DNA from: Paramacrobiotus metropolitanus
Lineage: Eukaryota > Tardigrada > Eutardigrada > Parachela > Macrobiotidae
Assembly (NCBI RefSeq): GCF_019649055.1
Contig: NW_026570231.1
Coordinates: 1,674,001-1,738,000, forward strand
Direction: 5' to 3'
Length of the DNA: 64,000 nucleotides
A program made the position numbers and the translations under genes. The notes under the pieces are model-generated. The model was given only the letters and a program-made list of their open reading frames with translations. It had not been told where the DNA came from and made no database searches. Below, piece after piece: positions 12,771-25,642 of this stretch (within the stretch, counting starts at the first letter, position 1; every line of letters starts with the position of its first letter).

Positions 12771-14299
12771 TTAATATGGAAGGCCCTTCTGTCTTATGGA
12801 GTCACTTCGTTTCGCTTTTATGTATCTTAAAGCGCACAGAATAACAGTATAATCTATCGAACTAATGCATACTGTCGAACTAATGCATACGGGATCAATC
12901 ATCTGTGGACGTCACCACAGCGGAACCGGAAGTGACCGTGGAGGGGGATGGGACGAAGAAGGGTCCCTCCACCGACACACGCACCACCGAGACGCCCAGA
13001 TTGTGTTGCCGTTTTAATTTGATGAGGATAAGTGCTGTGAAATCTGGCCAAATGAAAGGGCAGAACCGCTAACTGGAGGGCACGGCCATGCTGCGACGCT
13101 TGCCGGGAATGGGCTTCCCCAAACATTCACGACGGGCGGCCATGTCATTGAAATGCTCCAGCAGCCGGCGTGAGAACGGAATCCCTTCGCCGATTCCCTC
13201 AAACACCGTCACCATTGGGGCCTCGGCATGTGACCAGACGGCGACGGACAGGTTGTTGATGGTCGGGAATATCACACCGATGAGCGTCTTGAACGCGCGG
13301 TCAGTGCAAAGAAATACTCGCCGGATCCGGCTATCGCCACAGATATTTAGCACAGCCTCCGAGCTGCCACACTCCTGGATGTCCGATCTGCCAAAGCTCC
13401 ATCACCTACTCGAAATACGGGCGGAGGCTCGCCCGCGGGAGCACGGCGGCAGCGCGAAGGAGAGATAGCGTGATTGGCAGACAGGGCGGAGCGCGCGACA
13501 GAGGACGGGATGCCGAGACGGCTGTGCCTGGGCGATAAGGACGATATTCCTGCAATCTAACTTTAAATATAACTATGAAGATATTTATCCAAACTAACAG
13601 TTTTTCCGCTCCATACAGTTATAGTTGATATGGCTTCTTGTGGACAGATAGGACAGGGGGTACAATTTTAGACTTACGATACCGGATCCGGTACCGGACG
13701 ATTCCAGTCCAACTGCGGACATCATCCACGATTATATCACCGTGATCACAACATACGGTGCCGACAAAAATAAATGCGACAAGATAATGATAACTATGTT
13801 GCCGATCTTTTTAAAATAGCGATACCGATGCACCCAAGCAACGTGCTCGGCTTCCGCACGCTGCGTATTGCTTGAGAAAAAGGCCATTAAGAGTAAGACC
13901 GGATTATATCGATGGTCATCATAGCTTTGGCAAAATCTCTTGTGGTCCTCAGTACAAGGTATTGAGCGCCCATAATAACGAAAAAAAACAGTATGTACTG
14001 ATTGATTCTCTATCTGGATACCAGGTAACCCCGACGGAGGTCAGCCGGACCCATTCAGCCAGAATCTCTCTGACATAATGGAAGAAGAACATCAAATGAC
14101 GAAAATGGCGAATGTGGCCTGTTCGGCCATTAAGTAGAGGAAGATAAAATAAAATTTGCGATTACGTAGTTATACGATAATTTCATATGAATGTCCGTGG
14201 TACAGTCAACAAACCTTCGGCGAGAAAAAACTGATAATAATCAATATAGAAACATGATCGTATTTCTTCTAGTGTCATCCCATTCACATACCTAATAGC
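12771..14299. other. GC-rich island and spacer
   Basis: The part 12,890-13,530 is clearly more GC-rich than its surroundings. It has a 94-codon minus-strand frame (13353-13069) of plausible protein composition and an overlapping 126-codon plus-strand frame. I recognise neither. It may be an exon or a fragment of an element of different base composition. The rest, to 14.3 kb, shows nothing. Confidence 0.35.
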
Positions 14300-14890
14300 A
14301 TTTTGGGTGGCCAGGTACCCTAACAGCTACTAGCGGAGGGAAAGCGTCCATAGCAGGACGCGCTTCTGATATTCGAAACAAAAAGCACCGCAAGCTAACC
14401 GAGCAAGCGTCTCGTTGCGTATGCGTCTGGGGAAGTGATATTCTACTGCGGCGCTTTTGCCGTGAACATTTTGGTTCGAAAACCATGGAGTTTTGTCCAG
14501 TTTGACTTTTAGCAACGATAATTCTATTACGGGTCCTCAGTCACGTTCAAGGAAATTTCCAGCGGAATTCCAGTCTGAGGTGCATCGTAAGTCGGTCCGT
14601 ATCTGCAGCGCACATTCTCGTACCGCAGTAGTGAGGGGTAGACAAGTCGTCAGGATTTGACCGCATATGGACAAGCCAATGCTCGAGCCGGACCGCGGCT
14701 AGGTCGGCTTTCCAGAGCGTACTAAACTCGTTCTTCGATGGAATTGAAAATTCGCTACGTATGTACAGAGTACAAGCAGTGTTCCAGCTAAGGTGGCAGA
14801 GAACCTGATTGGCTGACTCCACCCCTCTCTCCGAGCCTGATTTCGAGACTGCAGGCTGGTTTGACTGCTACTGAGACTAAGTCGAGTCAG
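14300..14890 (+). repeat. Dispersed repeat family, copy A
   Basis: This stretch resembles 20,581-21,140 in the same orientation. Both carry a plus-strand frame of about 60 codons sharing GKASIAGR, IRN, HRKLTE, LRRFCR and SKTM.FCPV, ending at the same stop. Here the frame runs about 14,325-14,508 and lacks the ATG of the other copy. The match resumes at 14,590-14,660 with a segment found at 21,055-21,115 in copy B. Family unknown. Confidence 0.6.
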
Positions 14891-17397
14891 TGGCGGAAGC
14901 CTAAATTAAAAACCGTCGGAATGGATATTTTTCCGAAAGAATTAAGAAATCATAAGAAGTGGGAATGAAATCTAAAAATTATCAAGAACCAACGGAAACT
15001 GCGTTATTTAACTGGCAAATACAGTTTGAAGCTGTCGCTGTTTCAGCCACCGCATATGTGCACAAACGTTAGGGCAGCCTTGTCTGACTCCCTTGGGGCG
15101 GTCGAATTTATTTCCGGTTTGGTCTTCTGCATTTCGGTGCATTGCCAACTTTAAAGTCAAAATTTGAGACTTTATTTCTATCCGCTGACTCTCTAGCTTT
15201 TACAGTTTAAATCCGGATCCGAAAGGATATGGGTACTTTTAGGCAAGTTCAATTGATCGAAGAGACTGGGCGTGAGAGAAAACGCTGTGGTCGTGCACAG
15301 AAAGAAGAAGACGTGTTTGTGTATCTGGCGGAGAGCTTTCTCATTTGAATGGGCTTGTCCGTTTGTGGCGACAGTATGTTGGTGATGGCGATTATTTGAA
15401 AAACAAGACAAAATTCAAGAAATTATCGTACACTTGGCTAAGGGAAACTTAAACCAGGGCAACAATTCAGTTAAAAAAATGAATCCTTCAGTGATTTGTT
15501 CAAGGCCAGACGGTTTATTGGGTCAACGCAAAGAAACAATTTTAATATATTAAATAGCGAAGAGACCAACGAATTATCGCAATCTTCCTGGGAAATGGCT
15601 CTTATGAACGAAAATTGTTTTTAAAAATGTTGAGTGATGAAAGTTTAAGAAGATATACCTCCAGTAATTTGCAGTAGTCCCTTTGAATCCTTCTTTGGCA
15701 ATCACAGCCACAAAAGGCCAGGAGGCCTGAAAAAGCTTTGGGAATTTCTTTTACCTTACTTTCGGGAATCTTGTGACCATGGCTCGCGTGATTCTTCCAA
15801 GCGTTCTGCTCAAGGTGTAAAATATCAGGTTTTGTTAACGTCATGTAACAGTTTCCAGTCAGTTTACTTTTCTGCCAAAGCAAGATGCACCTTTTTTTGG
15901 CAGACGGATAAAACGGTGTGGTGTATAGCACCACACCGATGTATAGCTCAACCATATTACAGCCGATACTGATGGTTTCGGCCTTTTAGTTCCATGGCCG
16001 TTCTAAGAAAACATGTATTTAAAAATCCATTTTAAACTAACGATAGATGCAACGTGAATAACCAAAATTCGATTTTTGTGCAAACCGTAGCAATACAATA
16101 ATTAGACCATAACACAAATCTAAAGTCTTTCTCAGAATAACCTTTGGGGCCCCCGTAATTTTTTGTTTGGATTTTTACTGGCTTTTTGTCTCCATGATTG
16201 TGGATCGCCATTTCAAAGTCAATAATCCATATCCTTATATCTGTCCGTTGTGTGATAAGGCACCCTTCTGGTTGCTAAGGTCACGCATATTGCCAATTTA
16301 TGGCTTAATGGCAGACAACTTAATTTGATTGGTTTGTTTCGATTGGTTTATAGAAATTTAAATCTAATTAACTTTACAGGTTAGCTGACGGCTTTCCTCC
16401 AGGTTATTTAAAGAAAAATTATTTATCAAGATGACACTAATCTCAAAATCAGAACGCAGATTCTTTGGCACTGTACACTCGGTGTGTTCCACGGCTGCAG
16501 GAGAATATTCAAGAAATAAGATATTTTCCGCTTCTGGTTTCAGATCTGTGTGGGTACACCCCAGAGTCCAGACCATGAAAAAAATCCACGCCAACGATAA
16601 TTTGATGGCTTATGGTGACGACATGATTCAGAAGGAATCTGGCGAATCCGTTAGGCTGTAGCGTTTGGTACAAGCACGGTCCATGTTTTGGAAAAACGAG
16701 GCAATGGAATTCGTTCCAGTAAAAGTTGTCGATCAATGTTTCGCTGAATCGCTTATTCGTGTTTTGGCTCTCACGAACCTTTTAGGTACACTAACTTTTC
16801 GAACGGCGGACTATACCCAACCGACTTCGTTTTTATTCGCTTTAAAAGCTAGGTAATCGCTCAGTGCATTACAAATGTCAATGATTTCCGCAACCTTTTT
16901 GCACGTTCCCTTGCCCAGTTTTTTTTATTTGATATTGTCTCCTGATGGTGCTGTCCGGCTTGATAGCAAACGGAGTCCCACCCTTTTTTCTGATGAATTT
17001 GGCAAAACTCTTTTTTTTTATTATCTTTGTTCTCACCGCTTCTGAACGCGGCTGGACTGTGCCCGAAGAAGCTGTTTCCATTTCATTCCGAGAAACTGCT
17101 ATTCAATAAAGCTTTTCTTACATCTTAGCGCGATGCAATAATAGTGAGAAGGAAAACCAAAGATTGTTAACACGGAAAACTATGAAACGAAGCGTTTCGG
17201 CGGCTTACGGTAAGAGCTATTGCGTTAATCACACTAGCTTCTCACAGTCGCTTCTATAAACCATAATGGCGTCGCACAACGCTTTTATACACGAGTAATT
17301 TAGCCTTCGTTAAATTTTGTAATTAAATGGAAAGAATTGTTAAGAATTGCTTTCTACTGCAGCCCCGCACATCTGTTTGCATTAAAGCAGCCAATAA
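14891..17397. other. No supported feature
   Basis: About 2.5 kb of AT-rich sequence with short frames only; no domain, RNA gene or ordered repeat recognised. Confidence 0.5.
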
Positions 17398-17619
17398 TAT
17401 CCATGCGGAATTGGGCATATCCCCTTTGCCCCATCATATGAGGATGCGTTCGAGCAGTTGGAGCGTGAATGGCTTGAGGAGATGGCCTTGGAAGAAGAGG
17501 ATGAAATCTGTTGTGCAGAATGTGAGCTGTTCGGTCTGCACAGCTACGATGATACCGTGCCGTGGCTCGAATGGGAATTAATGAAGCGAGTGAATAAACC
17601 AAAATTAAAGCGGGCATAA
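17398..17619 (+). CDS. Probable terminal exon, unknown acidic protein
   Basis: An open frame of 73 codons ends at TAA 17617-17619. It has no ATG, and a plausible 3' splice acceptor (AAAGCAG) lies just upstream near 17,390. The translation is strongly protein-like: an acidic helix-forming run (EQLEREWLEEMALEEEDE), a CCAEC cysteine cluster, and a basic tail KLKRA. Glu-rich codons continue without interruption over about 50 residues. The overlapping +1 frame with an ATG (17327-17581) looks random by comparison. I do not recognise the family. Confidence 0.4.
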   Translation, partial: YPCGIGHIPFAPSYEDAFEQLEREWLEEMALEEEDEICCAECELFGLHSYDDTVPWLEWELMKRVNKPKLKRA

Positions 17620-18236
17620 AAGGATAAGACTTCACTCAATCCTCAGATAACAGCCTCAGATAGTTCAAAGAGTATTTATAATGCCTTTTCCAACCAACTT
17701 ATGATTCGTAATTTTGTTGACAACATCAACCGAAATACAAATTTCTATTACAGCGGCCTTATGTTATATAATATTGATAACTCAGGAAGTACGAGTCCTT
17801 CCACCACGCGGTTAAATTCAAACAACAGCTCCCGGCAGTGCCGCTAATGATAAGATTACATCCAGTCGCAGAAACTGACGTAACTTCCGATTACGAGGAC
17901 CGTGGTAGTTTGAGGCGCTAGCTTGTACATATCATGCACCAACGCACGAAATAAATGTGCATCATGTTTGCCAAAGTCACTTTGGGTCCTCTCCCACTGA
18001 AAACCGTGAACCGCGCAATTTTATCGAAAACGCAAAAAAGCTCACCTGCAAAGTGCTTGATTTTGCACGAGAGATGTCCCAATTTTTATGGATCGCTACG
18101 CCGCCGTACGGATCTCCATCGCCCTCGGTACAGCTTTCTGTTAGTTTTTGCTATTGGGCAATTTCTTTTATCGTCAGCTAGTCAAAGTGCCAGTATACAC
18201 TGCAAAGCAAAACTACACAGTGCAAAAAACGATAGA
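17620..18236. other. No supported feature
   Basis: Short frames only; nothing recognised. Confidence 0.5.
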
Positions 18237-18289
18237 ATAAACCATTATTAAACCATTAATAAACCATTAATAAACCATTAACCATTAAT
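18237..18289. repeat. Short tandem repeat (ATAAACCATTA)n
   Basis: About five imperfect units of a 7-12-bp motif AAACCATTA/ATAAACCATTA in tandem. Confidence 0.85.
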
Positions 18290-18665
18290 TTGACATCGCT
18301 GTTCTTAATAACATTCTTTGATTTCAATACCATATCAGTGTTACCTTTCGCCGTTGTCACTTCTCGTAATCGGCTCATATGGTAAGTTGTTTTAACTTCC
18401 ACTTTGCCGTCTTTCTCGAAAAACATTCCGTCGCCAACACACGCCAGACGCCTTGCCATCATGGGGACTGCAAAACATTGGAACAACGTTACATCAGCAG
18501 CCTGCCACTGTGTCTTATACAATGTAACATTTGCGTTTATCAGAATAACAACGAACGTATGTGGTTGTATCATGGAACGTAACATTATAACGAAAAGAAC
18601 CTAGGGTTTCTGCGGATTAAGCGCTTAGTGCCGAACCACAAATAACGAAATGAATAACCGGTAGT

Positions 18666-18744
18666 TCAGTAACGAAGTCTATTATACCTCGTTACTGAGC
18701 TGAACACGTATGTGACTTATGATAAGTCACATATGTGTTCAGCT
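18666..18744. repeat. Two adjacent hairpins
   Basis: CAGTAACGA and TCGTTACTG form a 9-bp stem with a 13-nt loop (18,666-18,697). Immediately after, 18,698-18,719 and 18,723-18,744 form a 22-bp stem (one mismatch) with a 3-nt loop; its arms are AGCTGAACACGTATGTGACT... and the complement. No terminator or RNA family is recognised. Confidence 0.85.
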
Positions 18745-19399
18745 GCTTTGGAATGGATTATGTTAGCGTTCGTTTTTCGCACAGAAATTGTGTAATCCGT
18801 TCGGCCAATACATTTGCATGCGGTATTATGCCATTGGGAAACGGTGTTTTATTTGCAGTATTTCATTGAACTTTGCTATGGTATTGCTAGTTAAGCCGGT
18901 ACTTCGGTCAGAATTTAGATAATAAGGAGGTCCAAATTTCAGAACAATTTCATCAAGTAGCACGTTTGCAATTTCTAACCCCAGTTAACCTGAACAGGCA
19001 ATAAGATATCATCTGCACTGCATTCAAAGAATTCTCTGCGGCTATGCAAGTGTAATGCTGTTGTAATCTAATGGATGTATATTTTCGATTTCCATTTTCA
19101 CCCGGTGGGACCATTTTCCCTTTTTGCGTGATGATTTTTATTGCGACGAGTATTACAGTAGCCCATTAGCCGTGATTACAGTAGCCCATCAATGCTGCCG
19201 CGATGCCGAAAATACTGCCGAATGCCTCTGACTATTTTTTTACTTAACGGTTGGGTCATTTAACTCGTATAATATTTCTAGCTGTTCCGACACTTCGCCT
19301 TCTTCCTGACGTTGGAGACGAGTCAAGTCAAAATGTGCCGAGTTTGTGGAAATTTGACATCTGTCTGGCCAGGCTACCGATTCCGCCGGTACGCTGAGG
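18745..19399. other. Spacer
   Basis: Contains a short direct repeat ATTACAGTAGCCCAT near 19,150 and 19,175; otherwise nothing recognised. Confidence 0.5.
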
Positions 19400-19954
19400 T
19401 AAAGAGTGCAACGGCTTAGGCGAAGCCGTTTGAGCCGCGGCTAAGCCAACTTCTTCTGAGCCGGCTCGACCCAAAATTGTAGCCGAAGCCGAAGCTAGCC
19501 GAATCGATTAAGCCGGCTCGGAGACCTAGCCAGCCGCGAGCCTGCCGTTAGCCGATACCGGCAAACGGCTTGCGCATAGTGGAGAAAAATTCTTTGGAAA
19601 GTGCAATTTTAGCTTTTTCGTCCATGCAACACCTGTTGTGGGGCTCAAAAATTCCGTATTTTTATTAAAAAACACTTCGGTTTTGTTTCGGAGACTGCTT
19701 TTTCCATTAAAAATTGAACAAAAATGGTTTGTTGCTTAAAAACAGAGCAGAAAACAATGGTTTTCATTTAAAAAATACCTAATTTTTCTCGCGCCAAAAT
19801 ACTATCGGCTAAGGCGGCTCGGAGCCGACTTAGCCGGCTCGCGTACGAAGCCGAGCCGTTTGAGCCGGCTCAGGGAGGTGAGCCGCCACTTTCAAACCGG
19901 CTCGCTATTTTAGCCAGCCGCAGCCAGCCGATAAGCCAGCCGTTGCCATCTCTA
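19400..19954. mobile_element. hAT-like non-autonomous element
   Basis: A 555-bp element starting TAAAGAGTGCAACGGCT and ending with a complement that reads TAGAGATGGCAACGGCT, which resembles common hAT termini (TAGAGATGGGCAA type). Flanks are CGCTGAGG (19392-19399) and CGCTGAGC (19955-19962), an 8-bp target duplication with one difference. Both subterminal regions are packed with inverted AGCCGGCTC motifs and the middle is AT-rich. No transposase is encoded. Confidence 0.7.
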
Positions 19955-20580
19955 CGCTGAGCCACGTAGTTGGCCGTATATTTTGTGAAACTGAAATATA
20001 TTTTTACAACAGTGTGATGGCACAGCGCTAATCAGTTTGAGCAGAATAAAGTTTCGTTCCACACACAGAACTGCGCCGGTAAATTCTCTATTGCACCGAC
20101 TATTGTTTGAACGTTGCGGCAAAGTAAATGTGTAAAAATAAAATGGGATATGTACTGATACTGCCATACTGCTGTGATACAGTTTTAAAATGGCAAAGGA
20201 AAGGATAAGGCAGCGGCCGGTTGTGATGAGTCATGGTACGGTAAAAGTCATCATGGTAATATGCGGCAGAGGTATCAATGACTGTGCTAAACAGCGCTTG
20301 GGTGTGCATACGCGCTGATTTGTTGAAAGTATTTTTTAGCTTTCTCCACGTGTTCTTTTGCATGATGTATGAATCCTCATGAGTGCTGATGAATGAAGGG
20401 ATGTGCGTGGAGACACTCGAATAGCACTAGGTCGCCACCTGTATTGATTATATAGCCTTCTTAACGAGGCTGCGAGTACGGACAAGACCGTTTGGAATGC
20501 TCCACGGTAAATGGAAGACGCATTGCACAGTAACCATATACATGTATTGCTACCTTGTCCAGTGTTATCATGTGCACATA
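19955..20580. other. No supported feature
   Basis: Only short opposing frames; nothing recognised. Confidence 0.5.
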
Positions 20581-21140
20581 ATGCCATTTTGGGTGGTAAA
20601 ATAACATGGCAGCTAGCGAAGGGAAAGCGTCCATAGCGGGACGTACTTGTGTTATTCGGAACGAAGAGCATCGCAAGCTTACCGAGCGAGCGTCCGGTTG
20701 CTTTTGGGTATGTGGAAATGATCTTACATTGCGGCGCTTTTGCCGTAAATCTTTTGATTCAAAAACCATGAAGTTTTGCCCAGTCTGACGTTTAGCAACG
20801 ATTATTCTATTACGGGTCGTCAATCACGTTCAAGGGAATTTCCAGAGGAAATTCAGTCTGAGGTGGCCTGTTTCTCGCAAATAGGAAGTGGTAAGGACAA
20901 GGCAGGAGTCGGGTACGGTTCGACACAAATTCAGTGTCCCCACATAATATATTGAAGCCACGCTATCTTCAAGATCCGAAAACTACTGACTGTGAAAAGT
21001 TTCATATAACAGCAGAATTTCGTCAGATTGCACCAAATGGCGGCATTGTATGTCGGACTGTATCTGCAGCGCACATTCTCGTACCCCAATAGTGGAGGAC
21101 AGACAAGTCGTCAGGCTGCTACCGAGACCAAGTCGGGACA
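20581..21140 (+). repeat. Dispersed repeat family, copy B, with 60-residue frame
   Basis: Same family as 14,300-14,890. The frame 20,606-20,788 begins with ATG and encodes 60 residues; about two thirds are identical to the copy A translation and the stop is conserved. Four Cys in the C-terminal half could form a small zinc site, but the family is unknown. Between 20,866 and 21,045 there is about 180 bp absent from copy A, after which similarity resumes (CTGCAGCGCACATTCTCGTA). Confidence 0.6.
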
Positions 21141-24100
21141 GTGGGGCTAGCCTGGCTGCCATTAGGCAGGCAGTTTTACCCCCTTTCTGTTGTTTATTTT
21201 TCCCCTGCAGAGGTTTCCCGCACAATGTGTGATGGCTTCTGATTTTAAAACTTGTGCTTTTATAATTACTGAAGAGGATAAGCACCATTTGATCAAACAT
21301 ATGAGGGTCCCAAGTCTTGTATCGTGCATTGTTAAAACTGGGGCAGAATACGGACATCCTCACTGCAAATAGTATACGGTGTACACCCCTTACTTATACT
21401 GATCCGAGAGAGTGATCACCTTACCCATACTGATCCAGAGAGAGTGAGCACCTTACTCATGCTGATTCGAAAGAGTGACCACGTCACTGAACTGTATTGA
21501 TGCACAGTTACCGACCCGGAACAGTCTGTAACATACCGTTGCTGACCTAAAGCGATGTGTAATCCTGCGTTACTTTACACTACGGCTTAAAAAATAAGAT
21601 TGAGAAAATGAGCAACCTTAATTAAACATTAAGTCTAACACCAAAGACGTGGTTTACTGCTTTGCAAAATGGTAAAGTGGAGAAGTCAGAAAGAAGCATG
21701 CGTTTGCCATACACCATTCGTAGTTTTTGAAATAACTTAACCGTGTAAATGTCTTGAGTTCTCCCGTTACGCCTCTCCCAAAGGTTCTTAATAAAAGCTT
21801 GTTCGTGGTCAGTTGCTGTTTTTAAAAGGCTTAAAAGGCTATCATGAAAACAGGTCCGTAAAACGTAAACACAAAAACAGTACAGAAGATGTTTGAATTA
21901 TTCTTAACCAAATGCTTGCATAATTTTTGAAACCATCTTGTTCGGAATCCTGCATGCGTAAAACAGAAACTTTCAGGCTGCTTTAAAGATCCCCTGTAGT
22001 TTATATTCGCTCGATCTAAATGCGTACTTTTTGAGAAATGTTCTTTTCATCAGCTCGGAACGGGTTCTGCTGTCACATCGGCTCGATAGTGCGTATGATC
22101 TGGGTACATAGATGCTGCTCCGCACAATCCCAGAACATAAGTCGGCTTATCCGACACCATCGGCGATAACGTGAACTAAGGAGAATGGATTAGAACAGCG
22201 AGCCGATGTTCTGAATTGAGTTTGACGATCGTCGCAAATGATACAAACGTATAATTAAAACGTTTATTTGGAACGCTGGAGAGCTCAATATTCGTAGAAT
22301 AACAACTGCGAGTGTGTATGTGTGTTGATTTTTGTTATATAGAAATTCGTCCAGGACGCACCTGTATCACATTTGCTCTTTGCAGCGTATTACATATGAA
22401 TCCGTAATTGCTGCCGCAATATACGACCGTCGGTCACATCCCCACGAATGGTCGATCTTCCTTTTCTTAGTCGCAAAGTCCATCTACGCCGCTCTCTATA
22501 CGAGAGTGTCCATCATCAAAGAACATTCTACAGTCTGTGTTGTGACTGCATTCTTCAATCTACATTTTGCATTGTGAATGTTTTATGGTAATGTGGAATC
22601 TGAATCACTCCATCGTGCTAATGGCACAACATGCCATGAATGACATATGCGGTTCTTTTGATTAATCCTCATGACCGTTGGTCCTGTGCAACAAGTTTGC
22701 GAAAATAAAAGCTATAAGTTCGATCCCCGCAATTTGCTATTCCAATCTGAAGAGGAAGAACGGGAGAAGAATCATCCACTAATCTGCTCTCTCTGACCAT
22801 CCGCAGATCAATTCTCTGTACTGTTTGGAGTGATTTTATTCCGTATATGGTGATCATTTGCTCGTCTCATTTCATTTTATGGTTTACTTATGGCGAGTAA
22901 GTCACGGAATCGCGGCCAATTTTTGGTGTTGCTGAATTCGGCAGAGGCGTCTTGTTTACTGAAAGGCTGTTGAACCACTGTAAACATAAATCACAACATC
23001 GTTGTGAACTATGGAATACAAATTACATCAATACGGTAGTTGAGGCTTCCCTTGGGAAATACAGCCCGGAATCCAGATAAAACTGTATCAAAAAGAGCGG
23101 CAAAGATGGCGGTGGCCTGCAGACTTCTAAACGGTCGTCTGACGGATTATAAAACAGGAATGTTGAAGTATCTTACAAAACAAACTTCTATCTTGCTGTT
23201 AAGGCGTTCTTGTATTCACAAACATCACCGGATTATGAGTTGCATTACCAAAACTTCTGCTGGTCTGCACCAATCGCCACCAATCTTTTTCCGAAAGGGG
23301 AGCAATCTTTTACTGTTAATTTTTTTGCTAAAGATCATATACTTGCGTTCGTCGTTGAACGGGTACTAACGACCAGGTGTCCAGTGTGCGGTGTGCCATC
23401 CACACTTGTCGCAGAATTTATTCTATCGTAATGCTTTCCTTCAAAGAACGGTTTATTTCGTAAGCACTGAGATTCTTTTATAAATTCACGAATATGACTC
23501 CCTCGTAACCATTCGACGTCTTCAGTGCCTTTGTCGAATGCCAGATTTCGATCAATTTGAAAATATAATTTCCACGGATCTTACAACCATTCTTCAACCC
23601 ACTATTCATCCGCGTACTTTTTGAGGCTTGAATGAAAACCACAAATTTATTGTGTTTTGAAAAAGACAAATTTGATGAAAAGTGGCAAGAACTTGATGTA
23701 ACACATGTTTTGCCACTGGTTTACGATTCGTCACTGTTGCCGTTTCCCTTAAGTCAAACACAGGACGATATACAGTAATTCTCGTATGTACCACATGACG
23801 AACGGTTACTCTGAGAAGTATCACAGGCTGCTATTTGGCTGCCTACTCCTTCGCACGAACATCTGAGTACGAATAAGTCTTTTTGACTGCTCTAGCTGTG
23901 CTGCAGTCAATCTTGCTAGCCTCAAATCGCGATGTGACATAGTGATTCATAAACCTCGCTTGCTGCAGTGAGTGCAGTCACAATAAACGATAAGCCAGGT
24001 GTGTTTCTTTACTAACATCAAGTGTTACTGATGTCTATGTCTCATTCTGCATCTCATACAGTTTCTTGACCACACTATGTCCCATAAACATACCGGAACC

Positions 24101-24315
24101 TAATTTTTTGAACCGATTATGGTCTTTACTTAACACAAACGTCAAAGACAAGCAGTCCTGATGAAGTGGAGAAGCAAACTGGTTATCAGTCAGCACTGCA
24201 TGATTTCCCTCGTATTAAAAAATGCTCCGCGTAGCTTCAGTCCATGCTCTGGGTAATCCAGTCATTCGGAGATATATATTGTTAGATAAAATTTGTCCGA
24301 ATTTGTTTAACTAAC
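21141..24315. other. Long stretch without supported genes
   Basis: Several frames of 60-110 codons occur without recognisable domains. A 46-bp segment at 22,812-22,857 recurs at 57,618-57,663 with two differences. A GATCC-AGAGAGTGA-type short repeat appears three times between 21,395 and 21,480. Nothing else is seen. Confidence 0.5.
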
Positions 24316-24558
24316 ATGTCGAACGAGGAAACTACAATCGGTAATACACATATGCGGCAGATTAATGTAGAGTTCCAGAAGATAGAAATGGATTTGAACA
24401 AGATGAAGCAAGATATCGCAAAGGACCACGATCAGATGCGAATTATCAAAGCAGGTTACGTGCGGCGGTTCTCGATATTCAACAGTTATCACTGTCCTTT
24501 AAAAACATCCCCAAGAAGGTTAATCAGATTGATGCCGAGCGTCCATCTTCCAAAAAAA
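24316..24558 (+). CDS. Possible first exon, helical N-terminus, unknown
   Basis: ATG at 24316 opens a helical, charged segment (about residues 10-45) typical of a coiled coil. Near 24,455 the coding signal moves to another phase (RAAVLDIQQLSLSFKNIPKK), implying a one-base indel or error, and continues to a consensus 5' splice site GTAAGT at 24559. It lies 1.1 kb upstream of the gypsy relic on the same strand and could be either a gag fragment of it or a host exon. Confidence 0.3.
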
Positions 24559-24564
24559 GTAAGT

Positions 24565-25642
24565 GCTCAGTAGTCATTCCTAATTAAAGATTGGCTTAAT
24601 AATTACTGTGCTAACTCTCGATTTGACTTCATGGTTTCTGTAACAGACAATCGAGTATGCAACTTTTGCTGAATGAATTTCTTACTTGGGTCGGATTAAG
24701 TGAATGGATTTCTTAAGTTAACCGAGGTTATCAATCTGTATTAATCAAAAAATGTTCGAATTCATTGCGGCAAATGCTACAGATACCCTGCAAATTATTG
24801 TAAATGATAAGTAAGCATGTTTAATATAAGTGCGGATAACTAGATCAAGTGCGGCGAGAACAAAGCGCTCGTTGCGCAAATAAAAATGCACGAATAAATG
24901 GAACTACTTTATTATTTTTTAATATTTTCAAATTGGGAAGCTGGATAGTCTACCATGGTATAAGCGTTGTGCAATTTAAGAGAAGTAAGCCGGTAGAGGT
25001 TTTAACGTTGCGCTGTTTCACCGTTAGTTGGTGTAATTTGAAAAGAAACGCAGTGGAATTAGTAAAATGTTATTGATTTTTGTGGCGTGGTTTTTAAGAA
25101 CAACGTCACCGGGGCACACTGCCAGTGCGCTATAACAACTTGCGTTGCGGTTTTCATTTCTAACCACACCGTTTAGTGCGGAATTTTTATTCACATCCGT
25201 AATCAAAGAGCGACTTTTTGTAAGAAACCTCGCCGCAGGCACACCGTTGTAAGCCGCACCCAACCGTTAACAACATTGCAAATCTGCAAGCGTTCACCCG
25301 GGCGCCTCGGCGTTAAAAAGAAGTATTGCCGAGAAAAAGCATACTCTGTAAGCGCAATGAACTAGTAGTGCCGACTAAAAAAGTTGGTACAGACTGACTC
25401 TGCCCTGGCGTTTGTATACGTTTTGAAATTCAACTTTTAGCAACGGCTGAAGCTCACCATGAGCCCTTATAAATTTAGCAGTAAAGTTCTGATTTTTGCA
25501 AAACACTTTTTGAAAAAGCTTATGCGACAAATGTGACAAATCACAATAACTGTTGGTATTCATGCAAAGTTTTCGAATTTTCTTCGTAGTCAGTCTCAGA
25601 GGCTAATCGCTTTCCCTTATCAAAATAAATACGATAAACCGA
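24565..25642. other. No supported feature
   Basis: Short frames only. Confidence 0.5.
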
